From: Sphingomonas sp. LR60
GTDB lineage: Bacteria; Pseudomonadota; Alphaproteobacteria; Sphingomonadales; Sphingomonadaceae
Direction of reading: 5' to 3'
DNA length: 64,000 nt
NCBI RefSeq assembly: GCF_036855935.1
Contig: NZ_JASPFK010000001.1
Location: forward strand, 469,501-533,500
In this document: positions 26,932-36,651 of the stretch, piece after piece
How the letters are laid out: the number at the start of each line of letters is the position of its first letter
Numbering within the stretch: position 1 is the stretch's first letter
Made by a program: the position numbers and the translations under genes
Notes under the pieces: generated by a model
Database searches by the model: none
Seen by the model: only the letters and a program-made list of their open reading frames with translations
What the model was told of the DNA's origin: nothing

Positions 26932-27671
26932 CGATCGGCTTCGCAGGATTGCTGTCGGTCGTGTGGCGGCTGTTCCGGCGGGACGCGACGTTGATGCTGC
27001 CGGTCATCGGCGCGTTCGTCTTTTTGCCCGCGTTCGCGGCGCTGCTGCTGTGCGACCCGGCCCCGGCACTGCCGTCCGGCGCACGCGACGAGGCGGCGAT
27101 GCAGGCGTGGATCAACAATGTCGGGATGTGGGGGCAGGGCAATGCCATCTGGGTGCTGCTGGCGGAGTTAATCGGCACGTTCGGGCTGGCCGCGATCGCG
27201 CTGTTCCTGCTCGAGCCGGATCGGCTGACGATCGGGCAATCGCTGGGACAGGCGCTCGTCCGGTTGGTGGCGTTCACGATCGCGACCGTCACGATGGCGG
27301 TGCCGGTCGCGCTGGGGCTGTGGATGCTGGTGTTGCCGGGACTGTACGTGCAGGCGCGGCTGATCGTCGCGGTGCCCGCGATGGCGCGGCATCCGGCGCT
27401 CAAGCCGCTCGCGTCGCTGCGCCTGAGCTGGAAGATGACCAAGGGGCTGGATCGCGCGCTGACCGGCGCGCTGGTCGCATTGTTCCTGGCGCAATGGCTG
27501 ATGGTATCGCCGTTGCTGCTCGCCGATGAATCACTGCGCGGTAGCGCGGGCAATCCGCTCGCGCTCGCGCTGGTCGATGCTCTGATCGCGGGTGTGGGCG
27601 CGACCTATGCGACCGCGACGCTGCTGCTCGGCGTGGTCGCCTATCGGATCCGCGCCAGCAAGGGCACCTGA
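26928..27671 (+). CDS. Multi-pass membrane protein (second of a pair)
   Basis: 247 residues with about six hydrophobic helices. It carries a [16 protein letters not shown] segment resembling the RSLDLTKG segment of the gene before it, so the two are probably paralogues acting together. Coupled to the previous gene by an ATGA overlap. Its 3' end overlaps the convergent acetyltransferase gene by 31 bp. Function unknown. Confidence 0.8.
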   Translation: MTIGFAGLLSVVWRLFRRDATLMLPVIGAFVFLPAFAALLLCDPAPALPSGARDEAAMQAWINNVGMWGQGNAIWVLLAELIGTFGLAAIALFLLEPDRLTIGQSLGQALVRLVAFTIATVTMAVPVALGLWMLVLPGLYVQARLIVAVPAMARHPALKPLASLRLSWKMTKGLDRALTGALVALFLAQWLMVSPLLLADESLRGSAGNPLALALVDALIAGVGATYATATLLLGVVAYRIRASKGT

Positions 27672-28243
27672 GGCGCGACGTCGACGGGAAGCACGCCAAG
27701 GACGCGCGGATCGGTGAACGTCTCCACGGTCCGCTTCGTCGCGACGAATCCCTGCGCACGGTAGAAGCCGAGCGCGCGGGGATGATCGAGCGTGCAGGTG
27801 TGCAGCCAGACGCGCTCGACCCCGCCGCGCCACGCCAGACCCAACGCCTGCGCCATCAACCAGCGACCGATCCCGCGCCCCGCCAGTTCGGGGACGAGCG
27901 CGAAATAGCCGATCTCGCACGCGGCGGCGTGGCGGAAATCCAGCTCCAGCATCCCGACCTCGATCCCGGCGCGATCGACCGCGGCAAAGACCTCGACCGC
28001 CGGATCGTGGATGATCGCGGTGAGCGCGGCATCGTCCATCACCAGCCGCGAGAACCACAGCCAGCGCGCGCCGACCCGGCGGAACAGCGCCCGATATTTG
28101 TCGGGCGACGGCCGTTCCCAGCGGACCAGCCGCAACGTGGCGTCGGGTAACGGTCGCGGACGTGGCCGTTCGGCCATCTCCAGCGTGGTAACGATAGCTG
28201 CAACCTGATCGTCGCCGAGCGTGGTCAGCCCCGTCACCGTCAC
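27641..28243 (-). CDS. GNAT-family N-acetyltransferase
   Basis: Acetyl-CoA-dependent acetyltransferase of 200 residues. The acetyl-CoA loop is in PELAGRGIGRWLMAQAL (Q/RxxGxG/A) and the C-terminal HPRALGFYRAQGF is family-typical. The acceptor is unknown. Its start overlaps the hemF stop by four bases (ATGA), so it is coupled to hemF on the minus strand. Confidence 0.88.
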   Translation of the reverse strand: MTVTGLTTLGDDQVAAIVTTLEMAERPRPRPLPDATLRLVRWERPSPDKYRALFRRVGARWLWFSRLVMDDAALTAIIHDPAVEVFAAVDRAGIEVGMLELDFRHAAACEIGYFALVPELAGRGIGRWLMAQALGLAWRGGVERVWLHTCTLDHPRALGFYRAQGFVATKRTVETFTDPRVLGVLPVDVAPQVPLLARIR

Positions 28244-29082
28244 GCCCAGGTGGCGAGCGGGGGCAGGCTCATCAAAATCGCGTCGATATTGCCGCCGGTC
28301 TTGAGCCCGAACAACGTGCCGCGATCATAGACGAGGTTGAATTCGGCATAGCGCCCGCGCCATGCGCGCTGCTCGGCGATGTCGGCCTCGCTGAACGGCA
28401 TGTCCATCCGTCGCCGCACGATCCGGGGATAGGCGTCGAGGAACGCGCGCCCGACATCCTGCGTGAAGGCGAAGTTGCGCGCGAAATCACCCTCCAGGTG
28501 ATCGTAGAAGATCCCGCCCACCCCGCGGTGCACCTGGCGATGCGGGATGTAGAAATACTCGTCCGCCCACTTCTTGAAGCGCGGATAATGTTCCGGATCG
28601 TGCGCGTCGCAGGCGCGCGCCAGCGTCGCGTGGAAATCCTCGGTATCCTCCACGATCGGCAACGGTGGGTTGAGATCGGCGCCGCCGCCGAACCAGCGCT
28701 TGGTCGTGACGAGGAAGCGCGTGTTCATATGCACCGCCGGAACGTGCGGATTGGCCATATGCGCGACGAGGCTGATGCCGGTCGCGAAGAACCGTGGATC
28801 GTCGCCCGCGCCGTGGATCGTCTTACCGAACTCGCCCTCGAACGTGCCGCCGACCGTCGAGACGTTGACGCCGACCTTTTCGAACACGCGCCCCTTCATC
28901 ACCCCGCGCACTCCGCCACCGCCGGGCAAGCCGGCGGGATCGACGCGGTCCCAGGGCGTATAGTCGAACCCGGCATCGGACCCGGCCTCGCGCTCGATCG
29001 CCTCGAACTCCGCGCAGATCCGGTCGCGCAACTCCTCGAACCAGGCGCGTGCGGCGGCCTGTTCGTTATCCAGCGTCATCAT
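28240..29082 (-). CDS. hemF: Oxygen-dependent coproporphyrinogen III oxidase
   Basis: Converts coproporphyrinogen III to protoporphyrinogen IX using O2, in haem synthesis. Clear family motifs: GGGGVRGVMKGRVFEKVGVN, HMNTRFLVTTKRWFGGGADLNP, CDAHDPEHYPRFKKW, GGIFYDHLEGD and LVYDRGTLFGLKTGGN. 280 residues. Haem supply matches the aerobic lifestyle implied by the bc1 operon 2 kb away. It heads a two-gene unit with the GNAT gene. Confidence 0.96.
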   Translation of the reverse strand: MMTLDNEQAAARAWFEELRDRICAEFEAIEREAGSDAGFDYTPWDRVDPAGLPGGGGVRGVMKGRVFEKVGVNVSTVGGTFEGEFGKTIHGAGDDPRFFATGISLVAHMANPHVPAVHMNTRFLVTTKRWFGGGADLNPPLPIVEDTEDFHATLARACDAHDPEHYPRFKKWADEYFYIPHRQVHRGVGGIFYDHLEGDFARNFAFTQDVGRAFLDAYPRIVRRRMDMPFSEADIAEQRAWRGRYAEFNLVYDRGTLFGLKTGGNIDAILMSLPPLATWA

Positions 29083-29146
29083 GGCGGTGACCTAGCGCGT
29101 CGCCGCGCGCTGGCCAAGGCGCAGCGGCGGTGGCAGAGCGAGACGC

Positions 29147-29923
29147 ATGAACGCCAAATCCTTCTGGCGCGGGGTGCGCGTCGCTGCGGTCAGCTCCGCC
29201 TTCGTCTGCGCTCTGGTGGCGGCGGGCGGCTATTTCGATCGCGACCCTTATCATCTCTATCCGGCACAGAAACCGGCGCGTCCGATCGCGGTCGTCAACA
29301 TTTCCGGTGACATGGGGCTGCGTTTCCTGCTCGGCGCGTCGACCTCGCGCGGGCTGACCGAGCATCGTGTGACGGTGCTCGGGGTCTCGTCGCCGGTCGT
29401 GTTCCGCTTCCGCCGCACCCGCGCGGAGGTCGACGCCTTCGTCGCCGATGCGGTGCGGACCGCGCTGGCGCGCACCGGGCAGCAGCGCGTGGTCGTGATG
29501 GGGCAATCCTATGGCGCGGACATCGTCCAGACCGGGCTGGCGCATCTGCCCGCCGACCTGCGGCCACGGGTCGCGGGGATCGTGCTGATCCTGCCGGGCG
29601 AGACGGTGTTCTACCGCGCCGATCCCACCGGCTGGGTCTATCGCGGCACGCCGGACAGTATCGGCGTCGACACCGGCAACACGCTGACCTGGGCGCCGCT
29701 GACGTGCATCTATGGCCAGGAGGAGGACGACAGCCTCTGCCCGAAGCTCCGCGTGCCGGGCGCGAAGATCATCGCGATGCCGGGCGGGCACAATCTGCAC
29801 CACGACAGCGCCGGGCTGCTGGCGCATGTGCTCGGCGCGGTGGCGCGCGCTACGTCCTCGGCCAGCCCGCCGTCTGGCGCAGCGCCTCCCCCAGCAGGAT
29901 CGCCCCCGTCACCGCGACGTTGA
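29147..29923 (+). CDS. VirJ/AcvB-like alpha/beta-hydrolase protein, exported
   Basis: 258-residue periplasmic protein with an N-terminal hydrophobic segment (about 11-27, VAAVSSAFVCALVAAGG). The VirJ fold follows: VVNISGDMGLRF, the nucleophile elbow GQSYGAD, and a late His in PGGHNLHHD. Agrobacterium AcvB is a related lysyl-phosphatidylglycerol hydrolase, so a lipid hydrolase role is possible. The Pro/Ser-rich C-terminal tail reads over the end of the convergent trmL gene (74 bp overlap), and may be a late extension. Confidence 0.85.
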   Translation: MNAKSFWRGVRVAAVSSAFVCALVAAGGYFDRDPYHLYPAQKPARPIAVVNISGDMGLRFLLGASTSRGLTEHRVTVLGVSSPVVFRFRRTRAEVDAFVADAVRTALARTGQQRVVVMGQSYGADIVQTGLAHLPADLRPRVAGIVLILPGETVFYRADPTGWVYRGTPDSIGVDTGNTLTWAPLTCIYGQEEDDSLCPKLRVPGAKIIAMPGGHNLHHDSAGLLAHVLGAVARATSSASPPSGAAPPPAGSPPSPRR

Positions 29924-30302
29924 GCGAGCGCAACCCGGCACGCATCGGCACGCGGACGCGCAGGTCGGCCCGATCATGGACCGGCGGGGGAACACCGGCG
30001 CTCTCGCTGCCTAGCAACAATATGTCATCCGGCTCGAACGTCGCGTGGGGCAGCGGCACCGCGCCGGCGGTGGTCGCCAGCACGATTCGCCCGCGGCTGG
30101 TGACGAGGAACGCCTGCCAATCGGCGTGGCGACGGACCTCTACCATGCCGGCATAGTCCATGCCGGCGCGTGCCAAGGCCCGGCCGCTCCACGGAAAACC
30201 CATCGGCTCGATCAGGTCGACCGCGACACCCAGGCAGGCGCCGAGCCGCAACAGGGTGCCCACGTTGCCGGCAATGTCTGGCTGGAAGAGCGCGATCCGC
30301 AT
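29850..30302 (-). CDS. trmL: tRNA (cytidine/uridine-34 2'-O)-methyltransferase TrmL
   Basis: SPOUT-class methyltransferase that methylates the wobble ribose of tRNA-Leu. Short 150-residue protein; knot motifs FQPDIAGNVGTLLRLGACLG, LLLGSESAGVP and RSLNVAVTGAILLGEA are clear. Start ATG 30302 is taken where homology begins. It overlaps the 3' end of the VirJ-like gene and diverges from petA. Confidence 0.93.
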   Translation of the reverse strand: MRIALFQPDIAGNVGTLLRLGACLGVAVDLIEPMGFPWSGRALARAGMDYAGMVEVRRHADWQAFLVTSRGRIVLATTAGAVPLPHATFEPDDILLLGSESAGVPPPVHDRADLRVRVPMRAGLRSLNVAVTGAILLGEALRQTAGWPRT

Positions 30303-30470
30303 GGCTGCATCTCGTAGCCGCGCAAAATGCTGTTGGCAAAGCGGCGGGGGCACGGCTATCAGGCCGCAAAGGTCGCCGTGGGGACGGGCAGGCCACCGGC
30401 GGGGAGCAACCATGTCGCACGCGGCATCACCCTCCAGCCGGACAGAGGAACGGGCAGAGGTGTAACGCGA

Positions 30471-31055
30471 ATGGCGATGGCAGTGCAGGAAATCCCCCTC
30501 GGCGAAGATCCCGCGCCCTATCATGAAGGGACGCACGATCCGCGCCGTCGCGATTTCATCAACATCGCCGCGGTGTCATTCGCGGGTGTCGGTGCGGTTG
30601 CGATCGTCCTGCCGCTGATCAACCAGATGAACCCGTCGGCCGACGTGCTGGCGCAATCGACCACCGAGATCGACATCTCGAAGATCGCGCCGGGTCAGGC
30701 GATCAAGGCCAGTTTCCGCAAGCAACCGTTGTTCGTCCGCAACCTGACGCCGAAGGAAGTCGGCGAGGCCGATGCGGTCGACGTCGCCTCGCTTCGCGAT
30801 CCGCAGACGCTGGAAGAGCGGACCAAGGCCGGAAAGAAGAACTGGCTGATCACGCTGGGCGTCTGCACGCACCTGGGCTGCGTGCCGCTGGGCGCCGGCG
30901 AGGGCGAGAACAAGGGGCCGTTCGGCGGCTATTTCTGTCCGTGCCACGGCTCGGCCTATGACACCGCCGGGCGCATCCGGCAGGGACCGGCGCCGAAGAA
31001 CCTGCACGTGCCCGATTATACGTTCAATTCCGACACCGTCGTCACGGTCGGCTGA
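30471..31055 (+). CDS. petA: Ubiquinol-cytochrome c reductase Rieske iron-sulfur subunit
   Basis: 2Fe-2S subunit of the cytochrome bc1 complex, moving electrons from ubiquinol to cytochrome c1 in the periplasm. An N-terminal twin-Arg-like segment [19 protein letters not shown] serves as the Tat-dependent membrane anchor. The cluster ligands are CTHLGC and CPCHGS. 194 residues. ATG 30471 is chosen; 30477 is also possible. First gene of petABC. Confidence 0.96.
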   Translation: MAMAVQEIPLGEDPAPYHEGTHDPRRRDFINIAAVSFAGVGAVAIVLPLINQMNPSADVLAQSTTEIDISKIAPGQAIKASFRKQPLFVRNLTPKEVGEADAVDVASLRDPQTLEERTKAGKKNWLITLGVCTHLGCVPLGAGEGENKGPFGGYFCPCHGSAYDTAGRIRQGPAPKNLHVPDYTFNSDTVVTVG

Positions 31056-31069
31056 GGGGAGATAGAGAA

Positions 31070-32356
31070 ATGAGCTTTCCCTGGGCCAAGCATTACGAGC
31101 CGAAGGCGCCGCTGATGCGCTGGATGGACGAGAAGCTGCCGCTGCCGCGCCTCGTCTACAACGCAATCGGCGCCGGCTATCCGGTGCCGCGCAACCTCAA
31201 CTATTTCTGGAACTTCGGCGTGCTCGCGGGCGCGGCGCTGGTGCTGCAGATCGTCACCGGTGTCGTGCTTGCGATGCATTATGCCGCCAATGGCGGTGTC
31301 GCGTTCGGCTCGGTCGAAAGCATCATGCGCGACGTCAACGCGGGCTGGTTCCTGCGCTATGCGCACGCCAATGGCGCGTCGATGTTCCTCGCAGTTGTCT
31401 ACATCCACATCGGCCGCGGGCTTTACTACGGATCGTACAAGGCGCCGCGCGAGATGGTGTGGCTGCTGGGCGTCGTGATCTTCCTGCTGATGATGGCGAC
31501 CGCGTTCATGGGCTATGTGCTTCCCTGGGGGCAGATGAGCTTCTGGGGCGCGCAGGTCATCACCGGCTTCTTCTCGGCGATCCCGCTGGTCGGCGAGACG
31601 ATCCGCGTGTGGCTGCTCGGCGGGTTCGCGCCCGACAATGCCGCGCTCAACCGGTTCTTCTCGCTCCACTATCTGCTGCCGTTCGTGATCGCGGGGGTCA
31701 TCATCCTCCACATCTGGGCGCTGCATATCCCGGGGTCGAACAACCCGACCGGCGTCGACGTGAAGGGCGAGCAGGACACGGTGCCGTTCCATCCTTATTA
31801 CACCGCGAAGGACGGCGTCGGCGTCGGCGTGTTCTTCCTGATCTTCGCGCTGTTCGTGTTCTTCTCGCCGAACCTGCTGGGTCACCCGGACAATTACATC
31901 GAGGCGAACCCGCTCTCGACCCCGGCGCACATCGTTCCCGAATGGTACTTCTTGCCGTTCTACGCGATCCTGAAGAGCTTCACCGCGGACTTCATCCTGC
32001 CGGCGAAGCTGTGGGGCGTGCTGGCGATGTTCGGCTCGATCCTGCTGCTGTTCTTCCTGCCATGGCTGGATGCCTCGCCGGTGCGCTCGGCCAATTACCG
32101 GCCGACTTACCGTTGGTTCCTGCTCGTGCTGCTGCTCGACGTGCTCGTGCTCGGCTATGTCGGCGGGGCGGAGGCGAGCGCGCGCAACGTGATGATGGGT
32201 CAGATCGCGGCGGGTTATTACTTCGCGCACTTCCTGATCATCCTGCCTTTGGTGTCGGCGGCCGAGCGTCCGCGCCCGTTGCCGAACTCGATCACCGAGG
32301 CGGTGCTGGCGAAGCACGGCGGCACCAGCCCCGCGCAAACCGCGATGGCGAGCTGA
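31070..32356 (+). CDS. petB: Cytochrome b subunit of the bc1 complex
   Basis: Di-haem integral membrane subunit with the ubiquinol oxidation and reduction sites. 428 residues, about eight helices. Haem His and family motifs are seen in [19 protein letters not shown] and [14 protein letters not shown]; the Qo-site PEWY motif is in [14 protein letters not shown]. It follows petA by 14 bp and precedes petC by 30 bp, each with a ribosome site, so the three are one operon. Confidence 0.97.
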   Translation: MSFPWAKHYEPKAPLMRWMDEKLPLPRLVYNAIGAGYPVPRNLNYFWNFGVLAGAALVLQIVTGVVLAMHYAANGGVAFGSVESIMRDVNAGWFLRYAHANGASMFLAVVYIHIGRGLYYGSYKAPREMVWLLGVVIFLLMMATAFMGYVLPWGQMSFWGAQVITGFFSAIPLVGETIRVWLLGGFAPDNAALNRFFSLHYLLPFVIAGVIILHIWALHIPGSNNPTGVDVKGEQDTVPFHPYYTAKDGVGVGVFFLIFALFVFFSPNLLGHPDNYIEANPLSTPAHIVPEWYFLPFYAILKSFTADFILPAKLWGVLAMFGSILLLFFLPWLDASPVRSANYRPTYRWFLLVLLLDVLVLGYVGGAEASARNVMMGQIAAGYYFAHFLIILPLVSAAERPRPLPNSITEAVLAKHGGTSPAQTAMAS

Positions 32357-32386
32357 GACAGAGACGAAGAGGGGATTCGACAGGCA

Positions 32387-33229
32387 ATGGTTCGTCTCAT
32401 TTCACTGCTGGTCGGTGCGGGGTTCGTCTTCGTGCTCGCGCTGGCGCTGTTCTTCACCGCGAAGGACGCGATCCAGAACCCGGCACCGCACACCGCGGAA
32501 CATGCGTTCCACGAGCATCCCGAGAACATTCATCTGTCCTCGGCCGGGTTGCTGGGCAAGTTCGACCGGGCGCAGGTCCAGCGCGGCTTCCAGGTCTACA
32601 AGGAGGTCTGCGCGGCCTGCCACTCGCTGAAGTATGTCGCCTTCCGCGATCTGCAGAAGATCGGCTATTCGGAGGCCGAGGTGAAGGCGATCGCCACCCA
32701 GTGGGTGATCGAGCAGCCGTCGGTGAACCCGGAAACCGGCGAGGCGGCGACGCGCAAGAACATGCCGTCGGACCACTTCCCGTCGCCGTTCGCGAACGAG
32801 GTCGCGGCGCGTGCGGCGAACAACAATGCGCTGCCGCCGGATCTGTCGCTGATGACCAAGGCGCGCGAGGATGGATCGAACTACGTCCATGCGCTGCTGA
32901 CCGGCTATCGCGACCAGCCCGCCGAGCTGCTGCGTGAGTTCCCCGACGCCAAGACGCCGGAGGGGCTGCACTACAACCCGTATTTCGCGAACCTCAACAT
33001 CGCCATGCCGCCTCCGATCACCTCGGACGGTCAGGTGACCTATTCGGACGGGACCAAAGCGACCAAGGACCAGATGGCGCGCGATGTCGCGGCATTCCTG
33101 ACCTGGACCGCCGAGCCCAATCTCGAGGCGCGCCATGCCGCGGGTGTCGCGGTCGTGATATTCCTGTTGATCTTCGTCTATCTGACGTGGGGCGCCTATC
33201 AGAACGTGTGGCGCAACGTGAAGCATTGA
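32387..33229 (+). CDS. petC: Cytochrome c1 subunit of the bc1 complex
   Basis: Periplasmic c-type haem subunit passing electrons to soluble cytochrome c. N-terminal hydrophobic signal (to about 27), haem attachment CAACHS at about residue 70, the probable Met ligand in NIAMPPP, and a C-terminal anchor helix with a short basic tail (WRNVKH). 280 residues. A rho-independent terminator 66 bp after the stop ends the petABC operon. Confidence 0.96.
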   Translation: MVRLISLLVGAGFVFVLALALFFTAKDAIQNPAPHTAEHAFHEHPENIHLSSAGLLGKFDRAQVQRGFQVYKEVCAACHSLKYVAFRDLQKIGYSEAEVKAIATQWVIEQPSVNPETGEAATRKNMPSDHFPSPFANEVAARAANNNALPPDLSLMTKAREDGSNYVHALLTGYRDQPAELLREFPDAKTPEGLHYNPYFANLNIAMPPPITSDGQVTYSDGTKATKDQMARDVAAFLTWTAEPNLEARHAAGVAVVIFLLIFVYLTWGAYQNVWRNVKH

Positions 33230-33294
33230 GCGGGCGGTCGGCGGCTCCGGTGATGCCGGACCCGTTCGACGGCGTGGCTTCGTAAAGTGGATGA

Positions 33295-33326
33295 CGGCGA
33301 CCGGGCACTCCCCGGTCGCCGTTTTC
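33295..33326 (+). terminator. Rho-independent terminator of petABC
   Basis: CGGCGACCGGG pairs with CCCGGTCGCCG across a five-base loop and is followed by TTTT. It lies between petC and apt. Confidence 0.88.
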
Positions 33327-33341
33327 GTGTAGGCGGGGTTG

Positions 33342-33872
33342 ATGAACGACGACCTGAAGGCGCTGATCCGCACCATCCCCGACTTCCCCAAGCCGGGCAT
33401 CCAGTTCCGCGACATCACCACGCTGTTGCTGTCGCCCCACGGACTGGCGACCTGCGTCGAGCGGATGGTGGCGGCGGTCGACGGCCCGGTGGACCTCGTC
33501 GCCGGGGTCGAGGCGCGCGGCTTCCTCTTCGCGGCGGCGCTGGCGATCCCGTTGCAGGCCGGCGTCCTGCTGATCCGCAAGGACGGCAAGCTGCCCGGCG
33601 CGACGATCGCCGAGGATTATGCGCTGGAATATGGCACCGACCGGATCGCGATCCATGCCGACGCCTGCGCGCCGGGCGCGCGGGTCCTGCTCGTCGACGA
33701 TTTGATCGCGACCGGCGGGACGGCGCGCGCCGCGGTACGGCTGTTGCGCAAGGCCGGCGCCTCGGTGACGCAGGCGCAATTCGTGGTCGACCTGCCCGAT
33801 CTTGGCGGAGCGGCGCTTCTCCAGGCGGATGGTGTCGCCTTATCGGCGCTGGTGGCGTTCCCCGGCCACTGA
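33342..33872 (+). CDS. apt: Adenine phosphoribosyltransferase
   Basis: Purine salvage enzyme making AMP from adenine and PRPP. N-terminal IPDFPKPGIQFRDIT and the PRPP-binding motif VLLVDDLIATGGTARA (about 120-135) are diagnostic. 176 residues. ATG 33342 follows AGGCGGGG. It sits downstream of the petABC terminator and upstream of an EcfG-type promoter that begins 8 bp after its stop. Confidence 0.96.
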   Translation: MNDDLKALIRTIPDFPKPGIQFRDITTLLLSPHGLATCVERMVAAVDGPVDLVAGVEARGFLFAAALAIPLQAGVLLIRKDGKLPGATIAEDYALEYGTDRIAIHADACAPGARVLLVDDLIATGGTARAAVRLLRKAGASVTQAQFVVDLPDLGGAALLQADGVALSALVAFPGH

Positions 33873-33879
33873 CCGGTCT

Positions 33880-33904
33880 GGAACATCGCGGGTTAACCCT
33901 CGTT
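33880..33904 (+). promoter_or_regulatory. EcfG-type promoter, perfect consensus
   Basis: GGAAC (33880-33884), 16 bases, CGTT (33901-33904): an exact match to the alphaproteobacterial general-stress promoter. The only downstream gene is the Tyr/Arg-rich secreted protein at 33958, giving a leader of about 45 bases with an AGGAG ribosome site. Confidence 0.75.
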
Positions 33905-33957
33905 GGTTTGTACTGGCGGCGCGTTCTGCCGCTTGCTCCATGTGAGGAGATCCCGCG

Positions 33958-34506
33958 ATGTTTGCGCCCCGTGTGCTGCTGATCGGATTGCTGGGCGGCC
34001 TGTCGCTGTCGACCGCCGCCTGCACCGATGGTTACGGTTATTCCGGTGTCGGGCTTGGGACCGGCTATTACGATGACGCGTATTACGCCGGTGGTTACGG
34101 CAACGGCTATTACGGCTGGTACGACAATTATTATTATCCCGGCACCGGTGGCTACGTCTACGATCGCTATCGGCGCGCCTACCCGTGGAACGAGCGCCAG
34201 CAACGTTACTGGGGCCAGCGCCGCTCTGGCTATGGCGATCGCGACGTCCGTGCCAACTGGCGGGACTTCGGCCGCGACGTCCGTCGCGAACGTCGCGATT
34301 ATCGTGGCGACGTCCGTGCCGACCGGCAGGCCTATCGTGATGGCCGCATCACCCGCGACCAGTTCCGGCAGGAACGCCGCGCCGCGCGGCAGGAGTATCG
34401 CAACGATGTTCGTGGCGATTACCGGGACCTGCGGCGTCAAAACCGTGCCGAAGGCTATCGCACGCCGCGTCCGAACGGCGCCTTTCGCCCGCGCGATCGT
34501 CGCTGA
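33958..34506 (+). CDS. Tyr/Gly- then Arg/Asp-rich secreted protein, predicted stress-regulated
   Basis: 182-residue exported protein. The signal segment (about 5-21) ends in STAAC; the Cys could carry a lipid though the lipobox is weak. Residues 24-65 are very rich in Tyr and Gly (GYYDDAYYAGGYGNGYYG). The rest is Arg/Asp/Tyr-rich and looks helical and repetitive (RANWRDFGRDVRRERRDYRG), like other sphingomonad envelope proteins of unknown function. It lies 53 bp after a perfect EcfG-type promoter, so induction in the general stress response is predicted. AGGAG precedes the ATG. Confidence 0.85.
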   Translation: MFAPRVLLIGLLGGLSLSTAACTDGYGYSGVGLGTGYYDDAYYAGGYGNGYYGWYDNYYYPGTGGYVYDRYRRAYPWNERQQRYWGQRRSGYGDRDVRANWRDFGRDVRRERRDYRGDVRADRQAYRDGRITRDQFRQERRAARQEYRNDVRGDYRDLRRQNRAEGYRTPRPNGAFRPRDRR

Positions 34507-34581
34507 ACGCCGCCTCTGGCCGCGCGCGCCGGCTTATGTCAGGCTGTCGCGCGTGGCTGATGTGACTGAACCTGCGGCGGC

Positions 34582-35319
34582 ATGACCGACGCCGCCCCCG
34601 AGCAATTGACGCTCGATCTCGACGGCTTCGAGGGGCCACTCGACCTGCTGCTCTCGCTCGCGCGCGCGCAGAAGGTCGACCTGCGGGACATTTCGATCCT
34701 GCAACTGGTCGAGCAATATCTCGGCTATGTCGAGCGGGCGCGGGTGCTCCAACTCGAACTCGCTGCCGATTACCTCGTCATGGCGGCGTGGCTGGCGTAT
34801 CTCAAATCGACATTGCTCTTGCCGAGCGATCCAGAGGCCGAGCCCGATGTCGAGGAACTCGCGTTGCGGCTGCAATTGCGGCTCGAGCGGCTCGATGCCA
34901 TGCGCGATGCCGGCGCGCGCTTGATGGCGCGCAACCGCCTCGATCGCGACGTCTTCCGGCGCGGGGCGCCCGAGGGGCTGCACGTCGTCCGCAAAGCCTT
35001 TTGGTCGGTTGAATATTACGACCTGCTGGCGTCGTACGGGAGGGTCAAGGCGCGAACACGCCCGGCGTTGCATGTCGTTCGCGACCGCGAGGTGGTGACG
35101 CTGGAGGCGGCGCTGGCGCGGCTGGCCGGGCTGCTCGGCACGGCGATCAACTGGTGTGAGATCGAGCGCTTCATGCCCGAACCGAGCAATACGCGGATGC
35201 GCCGCTCGGCTCTGGCATCGAGTTTCCTTGCCGCGCTGGAACTCGCACGGCAGGGAAGGGCGGAACTTCGTCAGGAAGCACCCTTTGCTCCGTTGTATCT
35301 GCGGCGTCCGGCCTCGTGA
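34582..35319 (+). CDS. scpA: Segregation and condensation protein A
   Basis: Kleisin subunit bridging SMC ATPase heads in chromosome condensation. N-terminal FEGPLDLLLSLARAQKVDLRDI and DYLVMAAWLAYLKSTLLLP are hallmark segments; the C-terminal winged helix (FLAALELARQGRAELRQE) binds SMC. 245 residues. Its stop overlaps the GTG of scpB, so the two are coupled. Confidence 0.95.
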   Translation: MTDAAPEQLTLDLDGFEGPLDLLLSLARAQKVDLRDISILQLVEQYLGYVERARVLQLELAADYLVMAAWLAYLKSTLLLPSDPEAEPDVEELALRLQLRLERLDAMRDAGARLMARNRLDRDVFRRGAPEGLHVVRKAFWSVEYYDLLASYGRVKARTRPALHVVRDREVVTLEAALARLAGLLGTAINWCEIERFMPEPSNTRMRRSALASSFLAALELARQGRAELRQEAPFAPLYLRRPAS

Positions 35320-35885
35320 GTGACGCCTATGACCGCGCCGTCGAGGCGGTGTTGTTCGCCGCGACCGAACCGCTCACCCGCGATGCGATCCGGGCACATG
35401 CCGGCGATGGCGACGTTGCCGGCGCGCTCGACCGGTTGACGGTGCGATACCGCGGGCGTGGGTTCGAACTGGTCGAGCGTGGCGGGCGCTGGCATTTCCA
35501 GACTGCCGCCGATCTGGCGCACCTGCTGCGCCGCGGCCGCGACGAGATCCGGCGACTCAGCCGTGCGGGGATCGAGACACTGGCGATCATCGCTTATCAC
35601 GAGCCCGTCACGCGCGCCGAGATCGAGGCGATCCGCGGTGTGCAGACCGCTCGCGGGACGCTCGACGTGCTCATGGAGGCGGGCTGGATCCGACCAGCCG
35701 GACGACGCGAAGTACCGGGCCGACCGCTGATGTTTGTGACGACCCCCGACTTCCTGTCACATTTCGGGCTCAAGAGCCGACGCGACCTTCCCGGCGTCGA
35801 CGATCTGCGCGCTGCTGGCCTGCTGGATCCCGTCGATTTGGCGTTCGATCAACTCGCGGTGGAAAACGCCGCCGAGGAAGACTAG
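35316..35885 (+). CDS. scpB: Segregation and condensation protein B
   Basis: Accessory SMC-complex subunit of 189 residues with paired winged helices: [14 protein letters not shown] at the start, then [28 protein letters not shown] and [11 protein letters not shown]. Start GTG 35316 overlaps the scpA stop. tatABC follows at 28 bp, a linkage common in alphaproteobacteria, so scpAB-tatABC may be one transcript. Confidence 0.94.
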   Translation: MSDAYDRAVEAVLFAATEPLTRDAIRAHAGDGDVAGALDRLTVRYRGRGFELVERGGRWHFQTAADLAHLLRRGRDEIRRLSRAGIETLAIIAYHEPVTRAEIEAIRGVQTARGTLDVLMEAGWIRPAGRREVPGRPLMFVTTPDFLSHFGLKSRRDLPGVDDLRAAGLLDPVDLAFDQLAVENAAEED

Positions 35886-35913
35886 ATACCGTTTTACGTT
35901 AGGAGATTTCGTC

Positions 35914-36153
35914 ATGGGCAGTTTCAGCCTCCCGCATATCCTCATCCTCGCGGTGGTCGCGATCCTGCTGCTTGGCGGCGGGCGTTTTTCGAACCTGATG
36001 GGCGACGTCGCCAAGGGTGTGAAGAACTTCAAGAAGGGCATGGCCGAAGAAGACGAGGACGATACGCGTCCCAAGCCGCGGATCGAGGCGAAGAGCCATG
36101 CCGAGCCCGCCTTCGATCGTGATGCCGAACCCGTTCGCGAGGAACGTCGCTGA
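35914..36153 (+). CDS. tatA: Sec-independent translocase protein TatA
   Basis: Pore-forming component of the twin-arginine translocase. 79 residues: N-terminal hydrophobic helix (about 6-21), the Phe-Gly-like hinge replaced by [11 protein letters not shown], then the amphipathic helix [12 protein letters not shown] and an acidic/basic tail. The ribosome site TTAGGAG precedes the ATG. First of tatABC. Confidence 0.95.
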   Translation: MGSFSLPHILILAVVAILLLGGGRFSNLMGDVAKGVKNFKKGMAEEDEDDTRPKPRIEAKSHAEPAFDRDAEPVREERR

Positions 36154-36180
36154 TCCATTGTCCTCACATAACCGGCGCGC

Positions 36181-36651
36181 TTGATGTTCGGCATCGATTC
36201 GTCTGAATTCCTGCTGGTGGCGCTCGTTGCGCTGGTGGTGATCGGCCCCAAGGACCTGCCCAAGGCGATGCGCGTGCTCGGCTATTGGGTCGGTCGCGCG
36301 CGTGCGGTCGGGCGCCAGTTCCGTGCCGGCTTCGACGAGATGGTGCGCGAGGCCGAATTGGAAGAGATGGAGAAGAAGTGGAAGGCGGAGAACGAACGGA
36401 TCATGCGCGAGCATCCGTTCGTCCCGACTCCGCCTGCTTCGCCAGCGCTGCCGGACCATGCGTCGAACGCCGACCATTTGCCCGGCGGTGGTGACGTCGA
36501 GCAGCCGGTCATGGTCGAAAAGCCGCATGTCGTGCCCGAGCATACGCCTCCGCCGGCACCTCCGCCCGTCGATCATGGCGAGGCCGGGCATCGCGCGGAC
36601 GATCATCATGGCCCCGATGGGCGCGTGATCCAGGACAAGGCTGCATCGTGA
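36181..36651 (+). CDS. tatB: Sec-independent translocase protein TatB
   Basis: Substrate-receptor subunit. 156 residues: FGIDSSEFLLVALVALVVIGPKDLPKAMRVLG is the conserved N-terminal helix and hinge, followed by the amphipathic helix and a charged helix. The last ~60 residues are Pro/His-rich and low complexity. Its stop overlaps the tatC start region by four bases. Confidence 0.94.
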   Translation: MMFGIDSSEFLLVALVALVVIGPKDLPKAMRVLGYWVGRARAVGRQFRAGFDEMVREAELEEMEKKWKAENERIMREHPFVPTPPASPALPDHASNADHLPGGGDVEQPVMVEKPHVVPEHTPPPAPPPVDHGEAGHRADDHHGPDGRVIQDKAAS

